Shown piece after piece: positions 1 through 7,270 of a DNA stretch of 15,534 nt. The position numbers and the translations under genes were made by a program. Each line of letters begins with the position of its first letter. The stretch's first letter is position 1. The notes under the pieces were generated by a model that was not told the origin of the DNA, did not search any database, and saw only the letters and a list, made by a program, of their open reading frames with translations. This DNA is from Acidobacteria bacterium UBA823 (GTDB taxonomy: Bacteria; Acidobacteriota; Vicinamibacteria; Vicinamibacterales; UBA823). The stretch spans positions 5,620 through 21,153 of the forward strand of contig DBHR01000067.1 of assembly GCA_002296225.1 (NCBI GenBank), given 5' to 3'.

Positions 1-63
1 CACGGCGCGCTAACCAGCGGCAGTGTTTAGCTCCAGCGGTCTTGCGGATTGCCCAGCGAAAAC

Positions 64-1638
64 ATGCGTGCCGACAACCGGAGTCTATTTCGCGCTCTCG
101 ACGTAACCGATCATGCTCGGCTACGTGTCCTTATGCTCGTCTCAGAGGCCGTACCGTTTTCCAAGACAGGTGGGCTGGCGGACGTTAGTTCGGCATTGTC
201 GGTGTCGATTGCAAAGCTTGGTCACGCGGTAACCGTTATTTTGCCGCGCTATCGGGAATCGGATGGGGTCGGAAAAGCAGCTGGGCGATGTGTTGTAAGG
301 GTGGGTGGCCTGGCGTACGACGTCGGGTTATTCGAGGCATCTCTCGGGGACGGCGTCCGTGCAGTGCTCCTTGATTGCCCATCGTTGTACGACCGAGACG
401 GGCTGTATGGTGATAGTCAGGGCGAGTATTCGGACAATCCGATTCGCTTCAGTGTGCTGGTGCGGGCCGCGCTCGACTTGGCGGCCGGGGCGGAATTGGC
501 GCCTTCGGTCATTCATGCACATGATTGGCAGGCCGGATTAGCGCCGGTGTATCTTTCGGCCCGGGTTCCCAAGTACCGGTGCCTTCAGGCCACTGCGTCG
601 GTTTTGACAATTCACAATCTCGCATATCAGGGAACCTTTTCTGAGAACTGCCTCGACACCATCGGTCTCAGCGGCGACCCGAGTCTGCGTGGGGCCATGA
701 AACACGGGGCCGGTGTTAGCTTTCTCAAGGGCGGGATTGTTTTGAGCGATGCCGTTACGACCGTGAGTCCCCGCTACGCGGAGGAAATTGTGGGTGTCGA
801 ACTGGGACGCGGACTTGATGCCAGTTTGCGGTCCCGCGGCACAAGGCTGACGGGAATCCTGAATGGCGTCGATGACGCGGTCTGGAATCCAGAAAGCGAT
901 CCATTTTTGCCGATGCCATTTTCGACAGTTAACCTCGGTGGCAAACTAGCTGCTAAACGGGCCATGCTACAGCGCTATGGACTGCCGACGGACGATGTGG
1001 CGTTGGCTCGCCCAGTTGTGGGCATGGTCTCACGATTAGTGCCGCAGAAGGGGCTCGACCTCATCGTCGAAGTTGCGGATGAGTTGTTGGCGCTGGATTT
1101 GGCGTTTGTAGTTCTTGGGACCGGGCGGGCAGAATATCAGGACCTGTGGCGAGAACTGTCCGCGCGGCACCCGGACCGAGTTGGTGCATATATCGGGTTC
1201 GACGAGGAGCGAGCGCACCTGATCGAGGGAGGTGCAGACCTTTTCCTGATGCCATCGCGGTACGAGCCCTGCGGTCTGAATCAAATGTACAGTCTTCGGT
1301 ATGGGACCGTTCCGATTGTGCGAGCGACTGGGGGTTTAGCCGATACGGTCGAGCCGTATAATGGGACGACGGGCAAGGGGAACGGCTTTGCCTTCCGCGA
1401 CTACTCGGGCGCTGCCTTACTGGCGTCGCTTCAGGAAGCGCTGACCCTGTTTAAGGACAGGGATGCGTGGCGTCGGTTACAGATTGCGGGGATGTCGCAA
1501 GACAATTCGTGGAGCGTTTCGGCCAGGGAATATGTCAAGGTATACAGAAAGGCTTGCAATGATGCGGAAAAGCGCGTCAGTGGGTCTGGGGAGCAACAGG
1601 GAATAGGGTCCGCTGCGGCGGATATCCGACCCGTGTGA
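64..1638 (+). CDS. glgA: Glycogen synthase (ADP-glucose type, GT5)
   Basis: This enzyme transfers glucose from ADP-glucose to the non-reducing end of an alpha-1,4-glucan and is the chain-elongating step of cytosolic glycogen synthesis. Counting from the ATG at 64 (524 aa), the N-terminal Rossmann domain opens with the ADP-glucose-binding KTGGLADV at about 34-41, followed by HAHDW near 151-155. The C-terminal domain has SRLVPQKGLDL near 323-333, whose Arg and Lys bind the nucleotide sugar, and SRYEPCGLNQMYSLRYGT near 398-415 with the conserved Glu. The frame stays open back to a TTG at 49, but neither start has a clear Shine-Dalgarno sequence. I chose 64 because it is an ATG; the family core (RVLMLVSEA) begins about 20 residues later. 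A tail of about 30 residues, rich in Gly, Ser and Ala, extends past the usual C-terminus. Thioredoxin follows 19 bp downstream. The family call is very secure; the start is uncertain by a few codons. Confidence 0.95.
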   Translation: MRADNRSLFRALDVTDHARLRVLMLVSEAVPFSKTGGLADVSSALSVSIAKLGHAVTVILPRYRESDGVGKAAGRCVVRVGGLAYDVGLFEASLGDGVRAVLLDCPSLYDRDGLYGDSQGEYSDNPIRFSVLVRAALDLAAGAELAPSVIHAHDWQAGLAPVYLSARVPKYRCLQATASVLTIHNLAYQGTFSENCLDTIGLSGDPSLRGAMKHGAGVSFLKGGIVLSDAVTTVSPRYAEEIVGVELGRGLDASLRSRGTRLTGILNGVDDAVWNPESDPFLPMPFSTVNLGGKLAAKRAMLQRYGLPTDDVALARPVVGMVSRLVPQKGLDLIVEVADELLALDLAFVVLGTGRAEYQDLWRELSARHPDRVGAYIGFDEERAHLIEGGADLFLMPSRYEPCGLNQMYSLRYGTVPIVRATGGLADTVEPYNGTTGKGNGFAFRDYSGAALLASLQEALTLFKDRDAWRRLQIAGMSQDNSWSVSAREYVKVYRKACNDAEKRVSGSGEQQGIGSAAADIRPV

Positions 1639-1647
1639 TGTGGTATT

Positions 1648-1653
1648 GAGGGG
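1648..1653 (+). promoter_or_regulatory. Ribosome binding site that fixes the thioredoxin start
   Basis: GAGGGG lies 4 nt before the ATG at 1658. A GTG in the same frame at 1640 would place this purine run inside the coding sequence and add six residues that thioredoxins lack. The site therefore argues for the ATG at 1658. Confidence 0.65.
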
Positions 1654-1657
1654 AAAT

Positions 1658-1987
1658 ATGGGATCTGACAAGGTACAGATGTTCAGCGAGGCTAATTTTG
1701 AAGAATCGGTAATCAAGGCGGGCACTCCGGTGCTGGTCGATTTCTGGGCGGAGTGGTGTGGTCCGTGTCGGCAATTGGCGCCGACGGTCGAGGCGTTGGC
1801 GAGCGATTACGACGGGCGGGTGGCTATTGGAAAGTTGAACGTTGATGAGAATCCTGCAGTTGCCGTGCAGTACAGCATTCGGGGCATTCCCGCACTGCTG
1901 CTATTCAAGGACGGTCGGGTTGTTGACCAGGTCGTCGGGCTCAAGGATGGTTCCCAGCTAAAGGAGATGATCGATAAACACCTTTAG
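1658..1987 (+). CDS. trxA: Thioredoxin
   Basis: A 109-residue cytosolic protein disulfide reductase, the standard length for the family. The active site WCGPC is at residues 33-37, preceded by VDFWAE, and the cis-proline loop GIP has its Pro at 78. No signal peptide or membrane segment is present, so this is a cytosolic thioredoxin rather than a ResA- or DsbE-type protein. The ATG at 1658 is supported by a GAGGGG site. The gene sits 19 bp after glgA and 43 bp before thioredoxin reductase. All three share a strand, so co-transcription of the oxidoreductase with its own reductase is likely. Typical substrates such as ribonucleotide reductase and methionine sulfoxide reductase are not in the window. 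Confidence 0.95.
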   Translation: MGSDKVQMFSEANFEESVIKAGTPVLVDFWAEWCGPCRQLAPTVEALASDYDGRVAIGKLNVDENPAVAVQYSIRGIPALLLFKDGRVVDQVVGLKDGSQLKEMIDKHL

Positions 1988-2030
1988 GCTTCAGGGGGAG
2001 GACATTCCTGCTTGACGGCCACGAGTTCAT

Positions 2031-2978
2031 ATGGAACAGGTCATTATCATTGGGTCGGGGCCGGCCGGCCTGACGGCGGCTATTTATTCAGCGCGGGCGA
2101 ACCTGAAACCTCTGGTTATTGAAGGGGTCGACGCCGGTGGTCAGTTAATGCTGACCACCATGGTCGAGAATTGGCCCGGTTATCAGGATGGCATCATGGG
2201 TCCTGACCTTATGACCAAGCTGCGGGCACAAGCCGAGCGGTTTGGCTCGAAGATTATCACCGGTCACGTAGAGCGAGTCGATCTAACAGCTGAGCCTTAT
2301 ATCGTCGAAACTGCCGAGGGGCGACACGAGACACGCGCGGTCATCATTTCGACCGGGGCGTCTGCGCGGCTATTGGGCCTTCCATCAGAACGGGCCCTAA
2401 TGGGCCATGGCGTTTCGACATGCGCCACGTGCGACGGTTATTTTTTTAAGGGCAAGTCGATCGCGGTAGTCGGCGGCGGTGACTCCGCGATGGAGGAGGC
2501 GTTGTTTCTAACGAAATTCGCCTCGAAGGTAACGGTCGTGCATCGGCGCGACAAATTGCGCGCGTCGAAAATCATGCAGGATAAGGCGCGCGCGAATCCA
2601 AAGATTGCATTTGAGTGGGACAGCGTTGTGACGGATATTAAGGATGCTGCGAAAGGGGTAGTGGCCAGCATCGTTCTCCGGGATATTAATAATGACACCA
2701 CGAAGGAGTTATCTGTGGAAGGAGTCTTCGTGGCGATTGGGCATACGCCGAACACCAAGTTTTTATTAGGACAGGTCGATCTCGATGATAACGGTTACAT
2801 CACGACCGTTGAGGGTTCGCGTACGTCCAGGGCGGGGGTGTTCGCATGCGGCGACGTGCAGGATTCGACGTATCGCCAAGCCGTTACGGCAGCGGGTTCT
2901 GGTTGCATGGCCGCGATAGACACGGAGCACTACTTAGAAGGGCTGCCGATGCCTGCGGCGGCGGGCGCAGACGGTTAG
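2031..2978 (+). CDS. trxB: Thioredoxin reductase (NADPH, FAD-dependent)
   Basis: A low-molecular-weight flavoprotein that reduces thioredoxin with NADPH. The 315-aa length is normal. The FAD-binding GSGPAG is at residues 8-13, the redox pair CATC at 131-134 (followed by D135), and the NADPH-domain glycine motif GGGDSA at 148-153. HRRDKLRA at 171-178 is the HRRxxxR type that contacts the NADPH 2'-phosphate, and the C-terminal FAD motif FACGDV is at 271-276. ATG 2031 is the first start after an in-frame TGA at 2013. Its local Shine-Dalgarno sequence is poor, while a better purine tract (AGGGGGAGGA) lies about 28 nt upstream. The C-terminal tail is alanine- and glycine-rich. The gene ends 3 bp from the stop of the convergent mnmA, and no terminator is visible between them. 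Confidence 0.96.
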   Translation: MEQVIIIGSGPAGLTAAIYSARANLKPLVIEGVDAGGQLMLTTMVENWPGYQDGIMGPDLMTKLRAQAERFGSKIITGHVERVDLTAEPYIVETAEGRHETRAVIISTGASARLLGLPSERALMGHGVSTCATCDGYFFKGKSIAVVGGGDSAMEEALFLTKFASKVTVVHRRDKLRASKIMQDKARANPKIAFEWDSVVTDIKDAAKGVVASIVLRDINNDTTKELSVEGVFVAIGHTPNTKFLLGQVDLDDNGYITTVEGSRTSRAGVFACGDVQDSTYRQAVTAAGSGCMAAIDTEHYLEGLPMPAAAGADG

Positions 2979-2981
2979 GCG

Positions 2982-4046
2982 CTAATTAATCCAGCCTCCG
3001 CCTAGGATCACATCCCCATCGTAGAATACGACGGCTTGTCCTGGCGTGACTGCGAGTTGCGCCTTGTCGAAGTGAACTATTGCACGGCCGTTCGCGAGAG
3101 CGGATACGGTAGCGGGAGCCTCAGGGTGCCGGTGACGAATCTGCGCGGTGATTCGGCGAGGGGTGCTGGGCGGCTCGCCGGCGATCCAGTTTACCGAAGA
3201 GGCTGTTAATTCGGTCCGTTCAAGATCGTTACGGGTTCCCACAGTCACGGTTCGGGTGGTCGCATCGACCGCCGTCACATACATGCGGCGACCCGAGGCT
3301 ACACCGAGTCCCTTCCGCTGCCCGACGGTGAATCGGTGCACGCCCTCGTGCTGGCCAAGAATTCGGCCCGCTGAATCCTGAATATTTCCAGCCCGGGGTG
3401 GCGTAGCGGCGTTATTCTCGACGAAGGTCGCATGGTTACCGCTTGAGATGAAGCATAGCTCCTGGCTGTCTGGCTTGTCGGCTACGTCGAGGCCACGACG
3501 GCGAGCGTAGGATCGCACCTGCGTCTTACCGAGCGCGCCGACTGGGAAGGCGGCACGGGCCAACTGTGCCTGACTCAGTGAAAACAGAAAGTACGACTGG
3601 TCCTTGTTCCGATCGATAGCCCGCCGGAGTCGATAACGTCCGGTCGTCGGCTCGCGATCTATCTGCGCATAATGACCCGTGGCTAGAGCCTCGGTGCCCA
3701 GTGCGCCGGCTCGGTCAAGTAGGTGGGAAAACTTAAGGTCGGCGTTGCAGTGTACGCATGGGATGGGTGTCCGGCCGGCTACATACTCATCAACGAAGTT
3801 GCGGACGACGTGGGTATTGAATGCACGCTCATAATTTACTACGTAATGAGGTATGCCGAGAGCGGCGGCGGCGCGCCGGGCATCGATAAGGTCGTCGATT
3901 GTGCAGCAAGATCCGAACTGAGCATCGCCCTCCCGCTGGTCATACAGCTGCATCGACAGCCCAACGACCTCATGGCCTGCATCGGTCAGTAAGGCGGCAG
4001 CGACGGAGGAGTCAACGCCACCAGACATCGCGACGACGATTCGCAT
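2982..4046 (-). CDS. mnmA: tRNA-specific 2-thiouridylase MnmA
   Basis: Installs the 2-thio group on wobble uridine 34 of Lys, Glu and Gln tRNAs. It adenylates C2 with ATP and then transfers a persulfide sulfur. The PP-loop motif SGGVDSS is at residues 8-14. The first catalytic region reads TPIPCVHCN (93-101), where Cys100 aligns with the nucleophile of the xxCN motif and Cys97 is the extra Cys found in many homologues; NP is replaced by IP. The second catalytic Cys is in DSQELCFI (Cys198). RNKDQSYFLF (146-155) and TVGQRKGLG (240-248) are family signatures. GSCC at 45-48 followed by DDLIDARR marks the short-form subfamily. At 354 aa the protein is full length. Its ATG overlaps the stop of the upstream desulfurase by one base, implying translational coupling and a dedicated sulfur donor. 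Confidence 0.95.
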   Translation of the reverse strand: MRIVVAMSGGVDSSVAAALLTDAGHEVVGLSMQLYDQREGDAQFGSCCTIDDLIDARRAAAALGIPHYVVNYERAFNTHVVRNFVDEYVAGRTPIPCVHCNADLKFSHLLDRAGALGTEALATGHYAQIDREPTTGRYRLRRAIDRNKDQSYFLFSLSQAQLARAAFPVGALGKTQVRSYARRRGLDVADKPDSQELCFISSGNHATFVENNAATPPRAGNIQDSAGRILGQHEGVHRFTVGQRKGLGVASGRRMYVTAVDATTRTVTVGTRNDLERTELTASSVNWIAGEPPSTPRRITAQIRHRHPEAPATVSALANGRAIVHFDKAQLAVTPGQAVVFYDGDVILGGGWIN

Positions 4047-5263
4047 TAGCGATCGACCCCGGAGGACGCTGGCTGCGTCGCTGAATGGTCATCCCGCCCG
4101 CGCCGACGGGTGCTGGCCTGCGTAAGGCCGCGCAGGCGTTTCACGATTGGGGGCAAAGAGGCAATCACGCGGTCGACCTCGGCTAGGGTATTACCGTTGC
4201 CCAAGCTGAATCGGATAGAGCTTTGCACCCGGCGATGAGGAAGGCCCATAGCCCGGAGGACGTGGGAGGGTTCCAGCGTACCCGAGGAACAGGCGGAACC
4301 TGTCGATACCGCTATGCCCTCTAGGTCAAGCGCGATGAGCAGTGCTTCGGCCTCGACCCGGTCGAAACTAATATTCGACGTGTTTGGAACTCGTTGATCG
4401 CGTGCGCCGTTGATGGCGGTATCCGGCACGCTTTCTAGGAGGCTATTCTCGAGGCGATCGCGGAGAGCTGCACAACTGGCACTGGCCCCACCTACGTTCT
4501 GCTTGGAAATTTCTGCGGCAATGCCCATCCCGACCAAGCCGGGAACGTTCTCGGTCCCAGCTCGCCGATTTCTTTCGTGCCGGCCGCCAGTTTGCACGGC
4601 CGATAAGCGAACGCCTCGGCGTAACCACAGAGCACCGACTCCTTTTGGACCGTTGAACTTGTGTGCCGACAGTGAGAGGAGATCGGCACCGAGCGCCGTG
4701 ACGTCGACGGGCACTTTACCAACGGACTGGACCGCGTCAGTATGAAACAAGGCCCCGTGTTCGTGCGCGATCGCGGCGAGTAGAGTAATTGGCTGGATCG
4801 TACCGATTTCGTTGTTTGCATGCATGACCGAGACGAGGGCTGTATCGTGATCGATCTTTTCAGCGAGTTCGTCTGGTGACACAACGCCGCTGGCGTCGAC
4901 CGATAGTAGTGATATTCGCCACCCGTGACGTTCCAACGCCTTCAGGGTGTTCAGCACCGCTTCATGTTCGATAGCGCTCGCGATCAGGTGCCGACGATGC
5001 CCTGACGCAGGCGCGTCTGCTGCACCGCGGATCGCGAAGTTGTCGGACTCAGTGCCACCGCTGGTAAAGATGATCTCTGAAGGTTTAGCCGCGATTAGAC
5101 TGGCGACCGCAGCTCTGGCGCTATCAACTAGACGTTTAGCTCGCTGGCCAAAATAGTGCACGCTAGAGGGATTGCCGAAATCATCGCGAAGCACTTCAGC
5201 GACGGCGTTGGCCACACGAGGGTCAAGCGGCGTTGTCGCGTTGTGGTCGAAGTAGATCCGCAT
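4046..5263 (-). CDS. iscS: Cysteine desulfurase (NifS/IscS family)
   Basis: A PLP enzyme that takes sulfur from L-cysteine as a protein persulfide, leaving alanine. The N-terminus has the YFDHNATTP signature. His100 (AIEH) would stack on PLP, Asp176 (HTDAVQS) would contact the ring nitrogen, and Lys202 in SAHKFNGPKG would form the Schiff base. The mobile-loop cysteine is Cys325 in STGSACSSG. The protein is 405 aa. The last 25 residues are polar and Arg/Ser-rich and look disordered. The start has a good GAGAGG site (minus strand, 5271-5266). No scaffold or regulator genes (iscU, iscA, iscR) flank it; the only partner is mnmA, joined by a TAATG overlap. By analogy with the YrvO-MnmA pair of Bacillus, this may be a desulfurase dedicated to tRNA thiolation. 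The symbol is used in the broad sense: a nifS-like name would be equally defensible. Confidence 0.93.
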   Translation of the reverse strand: MRIYFDHNATTPLDPRVANAVAEVLRDDFGNPSSVHYFGQRAKRLVDSARAAVASLIAAKPSEIIFTSGGTESDNFAIRGAADAPASGHRRHLIASAIEHEAVLNTLKALERHGWRISLLSVDASGVVSPDELAEKIDHDTALVSVMHANNEIGTIQPITLLAAIAHEHGALFHTDAVQSVGKVPVDVTALGADLLSLSAHKFNGPKGVGALWLRRGVRLSAVQTGGRHERNRRAGTENVPGLVGMGIAAEISKQNVGGASASCAALRDRLENSLLESVPDTAINGARDQRVPNTSNISFDRVEAEALLIALDLEGIAVSTGSACSSGTLEPSHVLRAMGLPHRRVQSSIRFSLGNGNTLAEVDRVIASLPPIVKRLRGLTQASTRRRGRDDHSATQPASSGVDR

Positions 5264-5330
5264 CGCCTCTCGATGTCAGGGTGCCGATTCGTTGGCGGCG
5301 ACGACGAAGGACCCTTAGGATGATGGTGAG

Positions 5331-5340
5331 CACCTAGGTG
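5331..5340. repeat. 10-bp perfect palindrome in the desulfurase leader
   Basis: CACCTAGGTG is its own reverse complement and does not extend further on either side. It lies about 70 nt upstream of the desulfurase start and downstream of that operon's candidate promoter, so a repressor site or a small RNA fold are both possible. A palindrome of this length can also occur by chance. Confidence 0.3.
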
Positions 5341-5407
5341 ACAGAGCGCGACGTTGGTGAATCCGCAGTCGAGCCGAGGCGCCCCGCGTCAACAGCAAGA
5401 AAATCCC

Positions 5408-5435
5408 ATCATAACATAACGCTAACCCCTAGCAA
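5408..5435 (-). promoter_or_regulatory. Candidate sigma-70 promoter for desulfurase-mnmA
   Basis: On the minus strand, TTGCTA (5435-5430) and TATGAT (5413-5408) are separated by 16 bp. The -10 matches the consensus at five of six positions and the -35 at four. Transcription would start near 5400, leaving a leader of about 137 nt before the desulfurase ATG. This comes from pattern reading only. Confidence 0.4.
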
Positions 5436-5445
5436 CACAAGGGAC

Positions 5446-5475
5446 TAGACAGATTCGTGGACGCTTTCATATACT
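5446..5475 (+). promoter_or_regulatory. Candidate sigma-70 promoter for the bactofilin
   Basis: TAGACA (5446-5451) and TATACT (5470-5475) are separated by 18 bp. Each hexamer matches the consensus at five of six positions, which makes this the best promoter-like pair in the window. Transcription would begin near 5482, giving a leader of about 55 nt before the bactofilin start. Confidence 0.5.
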
Positions 5476-5536
5476 TGCGGTCTTCACCTGTCGGCACGCG
5501 GTAGTACGTGGACCCCTGCACCGGGAGAAAGTGGAT

Positions 5537-6094
5537 ATGTGGAGCCGGCAAGAATCAGTGAGACCGGTCAGCGCTCGTGCGAGTGGCGGAAAATATTCCG
5601 CCGGGCAAACATCAGGATTAGAAGGCAAGTCTATCGGTGACGCTAGACGGTCTGGTGCTGATGTCGTGAACATTGGCCAGTCGGTAGTGATTAAGGGTGA
5701 GGTTCACGGGAGCGAGGATTTATTCATCGAGGGTCGTGTTGAAGGCAAGATCGAAATGCGCGAGAACGTTCTGACCATTGGACCAAATGGCATAATTAAG
5801 GGTGGCCTGTTTGCGAAGTCGGTCATTGTGCTAGGGAAAGTCACGGGCAACATCACCGCCACGGAAAAAATTGACCTTCGCAACAAAGGGGCTGTTGACG
5901 GTGACCTTGCCGCGCCGCGAGTGGCTATTACCGAAGGTGCTCTTTTCCGAGGGAGCGTTGACATGCAGAGTCGCGTGGCGCCGGAGGTGCCGGGCGAGGC
6001 GAAGTCAACTCATGAAAAGATCGAAGCCAAACCCGTTGCGAAGCCGTCGAACGCGAAGTTCGAGCCGAGATGGGTGCGGGCCGGCTTGCGTTAA
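5537..6094 (+). CDS. Bactofilin (polymer-forming cytoskeletal protein)
   Basis: Bactofilins self-assemble without nucleotide into filaments that scaffold cell-wall enzymes, stalks or chromosome-segregation proteins at the inner membrane. Starting at ATG 5537 (185 aa), a polar, probably disordered N-terminal tail of about 40 residues precedes the bactofilin domain at about 45-150. The domain shows the short hydrophobic beta-helix repeats of the family: VVIKGEVHG, LFIEGRVEGKIE, LTIGPNGIIKGGLFAKSVIVLGKVTGNITA, KIDLRNKGAVDGDL and VAITEGALFRGSVDM, written as separate rungs. The C-terminal tail is Lys/Pro/Ala-rich. A GTG at 5531 is also in frame, but GGGAG at 5523-5527 is only 3 nt from it and 9 nt from the ATG, so the ATG is preferred. 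The next gene downstream encodes a protein with a ParB-like N-terminus. Bactofilin-ParA/ParB links are known in Myxococcus, which makes the adjacency meaningful. Confidence 0.92.
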   Translation: MWSRQESVRPVSARASGGKYSAGQTSGLEGKSIGDARRSGADVVNIGQSVVIKGEVHGSEDLFIEGRVEGKIEMRENVLTIGPNGIIKGGLFAKSVIVLGKVTGNITATEKIDLRNKGAVDGDLAAPRVAITEGALFRGSVDMQSRVAPEVPGEAKSTHEKIEAKPVAKPSNAKFEPRWVRAGLR

Positions 6095-6385
6095 TCAAGC
6101 AAGCTTGGGCAAAAGTTGAACGCAAGGCGCCTCGTCTAATAAGGAGTCGCCATAGAACGATGTGGCGGGGTCTGAACGTTCGGTGGGTGGTCATTCTGGT
6201 GCAAGTGTAGGAGCAGCGAGAGGGAAGTGGCGAAGCTAGGTCAACCCGATTTCTACGTCAGAGCCACCGAGCTATGGATTGCTTGTAAATATCTATGACG
6301 TTAGCCTCCATGGGTGGGCCGGTGGTGTGTTTCACGCTTGTTAAGCAGACACTTGGGCTGGGGCCGATTCCTGTGAGATACGCGC
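6095..6385. other. 291-bp intergenic region, no supported gene
   Basis: No frame on either strand yields a recognisable protein, and no parA or parB remnant (such as a Walker motif) could be read. The region contains AAGGAG at 6141-6146 with only a 16-codon frame beyond it (6160-6210), and a weak CGCCA/TGGCG stem near 6148-6167. An AT-rich patch at 6286-6298 could be part of a promoter for the next gene, but no convincing -35/-10 pair was found. The gap is long compared with others in the window, so the next gene may have its own promoter. Confidence 0.4.
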
Positions 6386-7210
6386 ATGGCTGAGAAGCGT
6401 GCGGCACTCGGTCGCGGGCTGAGTTCGCTGATTCCAAATTCGGTGGGTGTTCGCCCCGCAGGTGTCACTGAAACCGATGACAATTCTCTATATTCGGATC
6501 GGGATCAGCCCCGGCCGGGTGTGGATGGGTCCAAACGGAGCGACTTATTACGTTCGAGGCGAGTAGGGCGTGGTGATTTAGGGATCCGACTAGGCCTCGA
6601 CCGAGCAGTGTCAGGAAGTGCCATCTTTTCAACTCTCGGTCTCGGACAATTTCTGCGTTATTTAGACAAACGCCAGTTTCTGACCGTCATTGATTTGGGG
6701 GCAGTCGTCGGGCCGACCGTGAACTTCTTTGGTGAGGAGGTCGGGGTAGGGTGCAGACTGATCGTCGAGGATTTGTTTGCGGATGTAGAGCAGGCGGTCC
6801 GTCAGGAACAGCAGGGTCAAGTTCAGTTACTTTCCGCTATGAACGGGCGCCTGAATCACCAGGCCGGGAGTGCGGACGGCGTACTTTGCTGGGATGTGTT
6901 CGATTATCTCGATTTAGCCGCCGCCGAGAGTTTGGCGCGGCAGATAACGCGTGTATTGAAGCCCGGTGGCGTCGTATTCGCGCTGTTCGGCGATGGCAAT
7001 TCCGATGAGGAACGCTACACCAAATACGCGGTTCTCGATGCTGAGCATTTGGAGCACCGGGTGTATGCGGCCACGCGAGGGAAGGTGCGTTCGTGGGTCA
7101 GTCGGGACGTGCACAGGCTCTTCCACGGATTAACCATCAGCGAGACGTATCTGTTAAAGACTGGGATTCGCGAGATGTTGTTTCGGAAGCCCTGGTCTTC
7201 CGGAGCGTGA
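6386..7210 (+). CDS. ParB-like N-terminal peptide fused to a SAM methyltransferase-like domain
   Basis: A 274-aa protein. Residues 1-17 (MAEKRAALGRGLSSLIP) closely match the extreme N-terminus of chromosomal ParB, where the basic residue in LGRGLxxLI stimulates the ParA ATPase. None of the following ParB parts (CTP-binding ParB/Srx fold, helix-turn-helix, dimerisation domain) is present. A polar linker rich in Arg, Asp, Ser and Gly (about 18-75) leads to a class I methyltransferase-like fold. Its parts are a motif I strand VIDLGAVVGPTV at 101-112 (the middle Gly of GxGxG is missing), an acidic end to strand 2 (IVEDL, 126-130), DGVLCWDVFDYLD at 164-176, and LKPGG at 191-195. No membrane segment is seen. 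It lies downstream of the bactofilin and 60 bp upstream of a SAM hydrolase-family gene. ATG 6386 has a weak Shine-Dalgarno sequence. The methyl acceptor is unknown, and a non-catalytic role is possible given the degenerate motif I. The ParB resemblance is read by eye. Confidence 0.8.
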   Translation: MAEKRAALGRGLSSLIPNSVGVRPAGVTETDDNSLYSDRDQPRPGVDGSKRSDLLRSRRVGRGDLGIRLGLDRAVSGSAIFSTLGLGQFLRYLDKRQFLTVIDLGAVVGPTVNFFGEEVGVGCRLIVEDLFADVEQAVRQEQQGQVQLLSAMNGRLNHQAGSADGVLCWDVFDYLDLAAAESLARQITRVLKPGGVVFALFGDGNSDEERYTKYAVLDAEHLEHRVYAATRGKVRSWVSRDVHRLFHGLTISETYLLKTGIREMLFRKPWSSGA

Positions 7211-7270
7211 GTCGACACAACTGTTGAGGGATCAGGCTCACGATGGCGGTCACGACAGGTAAGGGATGTT

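Larger units (their letters stand above)
5264..5530. other. Divergent intergenic region (desulfurase / bactofilin)
   Basis: No credible gene is seen in these 267 bp. The region holds a candidate promoter for each direction, listed separately, and a perfect 10-bp palindrome (CACCTAGGTG, 5331-5340) inside what would be the untranslated leader of the desulfurase operon. AT content is locally raised around 5401-5425, as expected at a promoter. No tRNA-like or terminator-like fold was recognised. Confidence 0.5.

Noticed and set aside
1..30. Open frame running in from the left edge, ending TAG at 28-30
   Set aside because: Nine codons are too few to show that it is the end of an upstream gene.
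2441..2447. Run of seven T inside trxB as a possible slippage site
   Set aside because: It encodes the conserved Tyr-Phe-Phe after CATCDG in the normal frame, and the gene continues intact to full length. No alternative frame product makes sense.
4492..4884. 130-codon minus-strand frame inside the desulfurase gene, and similar long frames opposite the MFS, hflX and glpX genes
   Set aside because: These are shadow frames of well-supported genes, with low-complexity Arg/Ser/Pro-rich translations and no family motifs.
6160..6210. 16-codon frame after AAGGAG in the gap before the ParB/methyltransferase gene
   Set aside because: The spacing from AAGGAG to the ATG is about 13 nt, the peptide is tiny, and nothing in it is recognisable.
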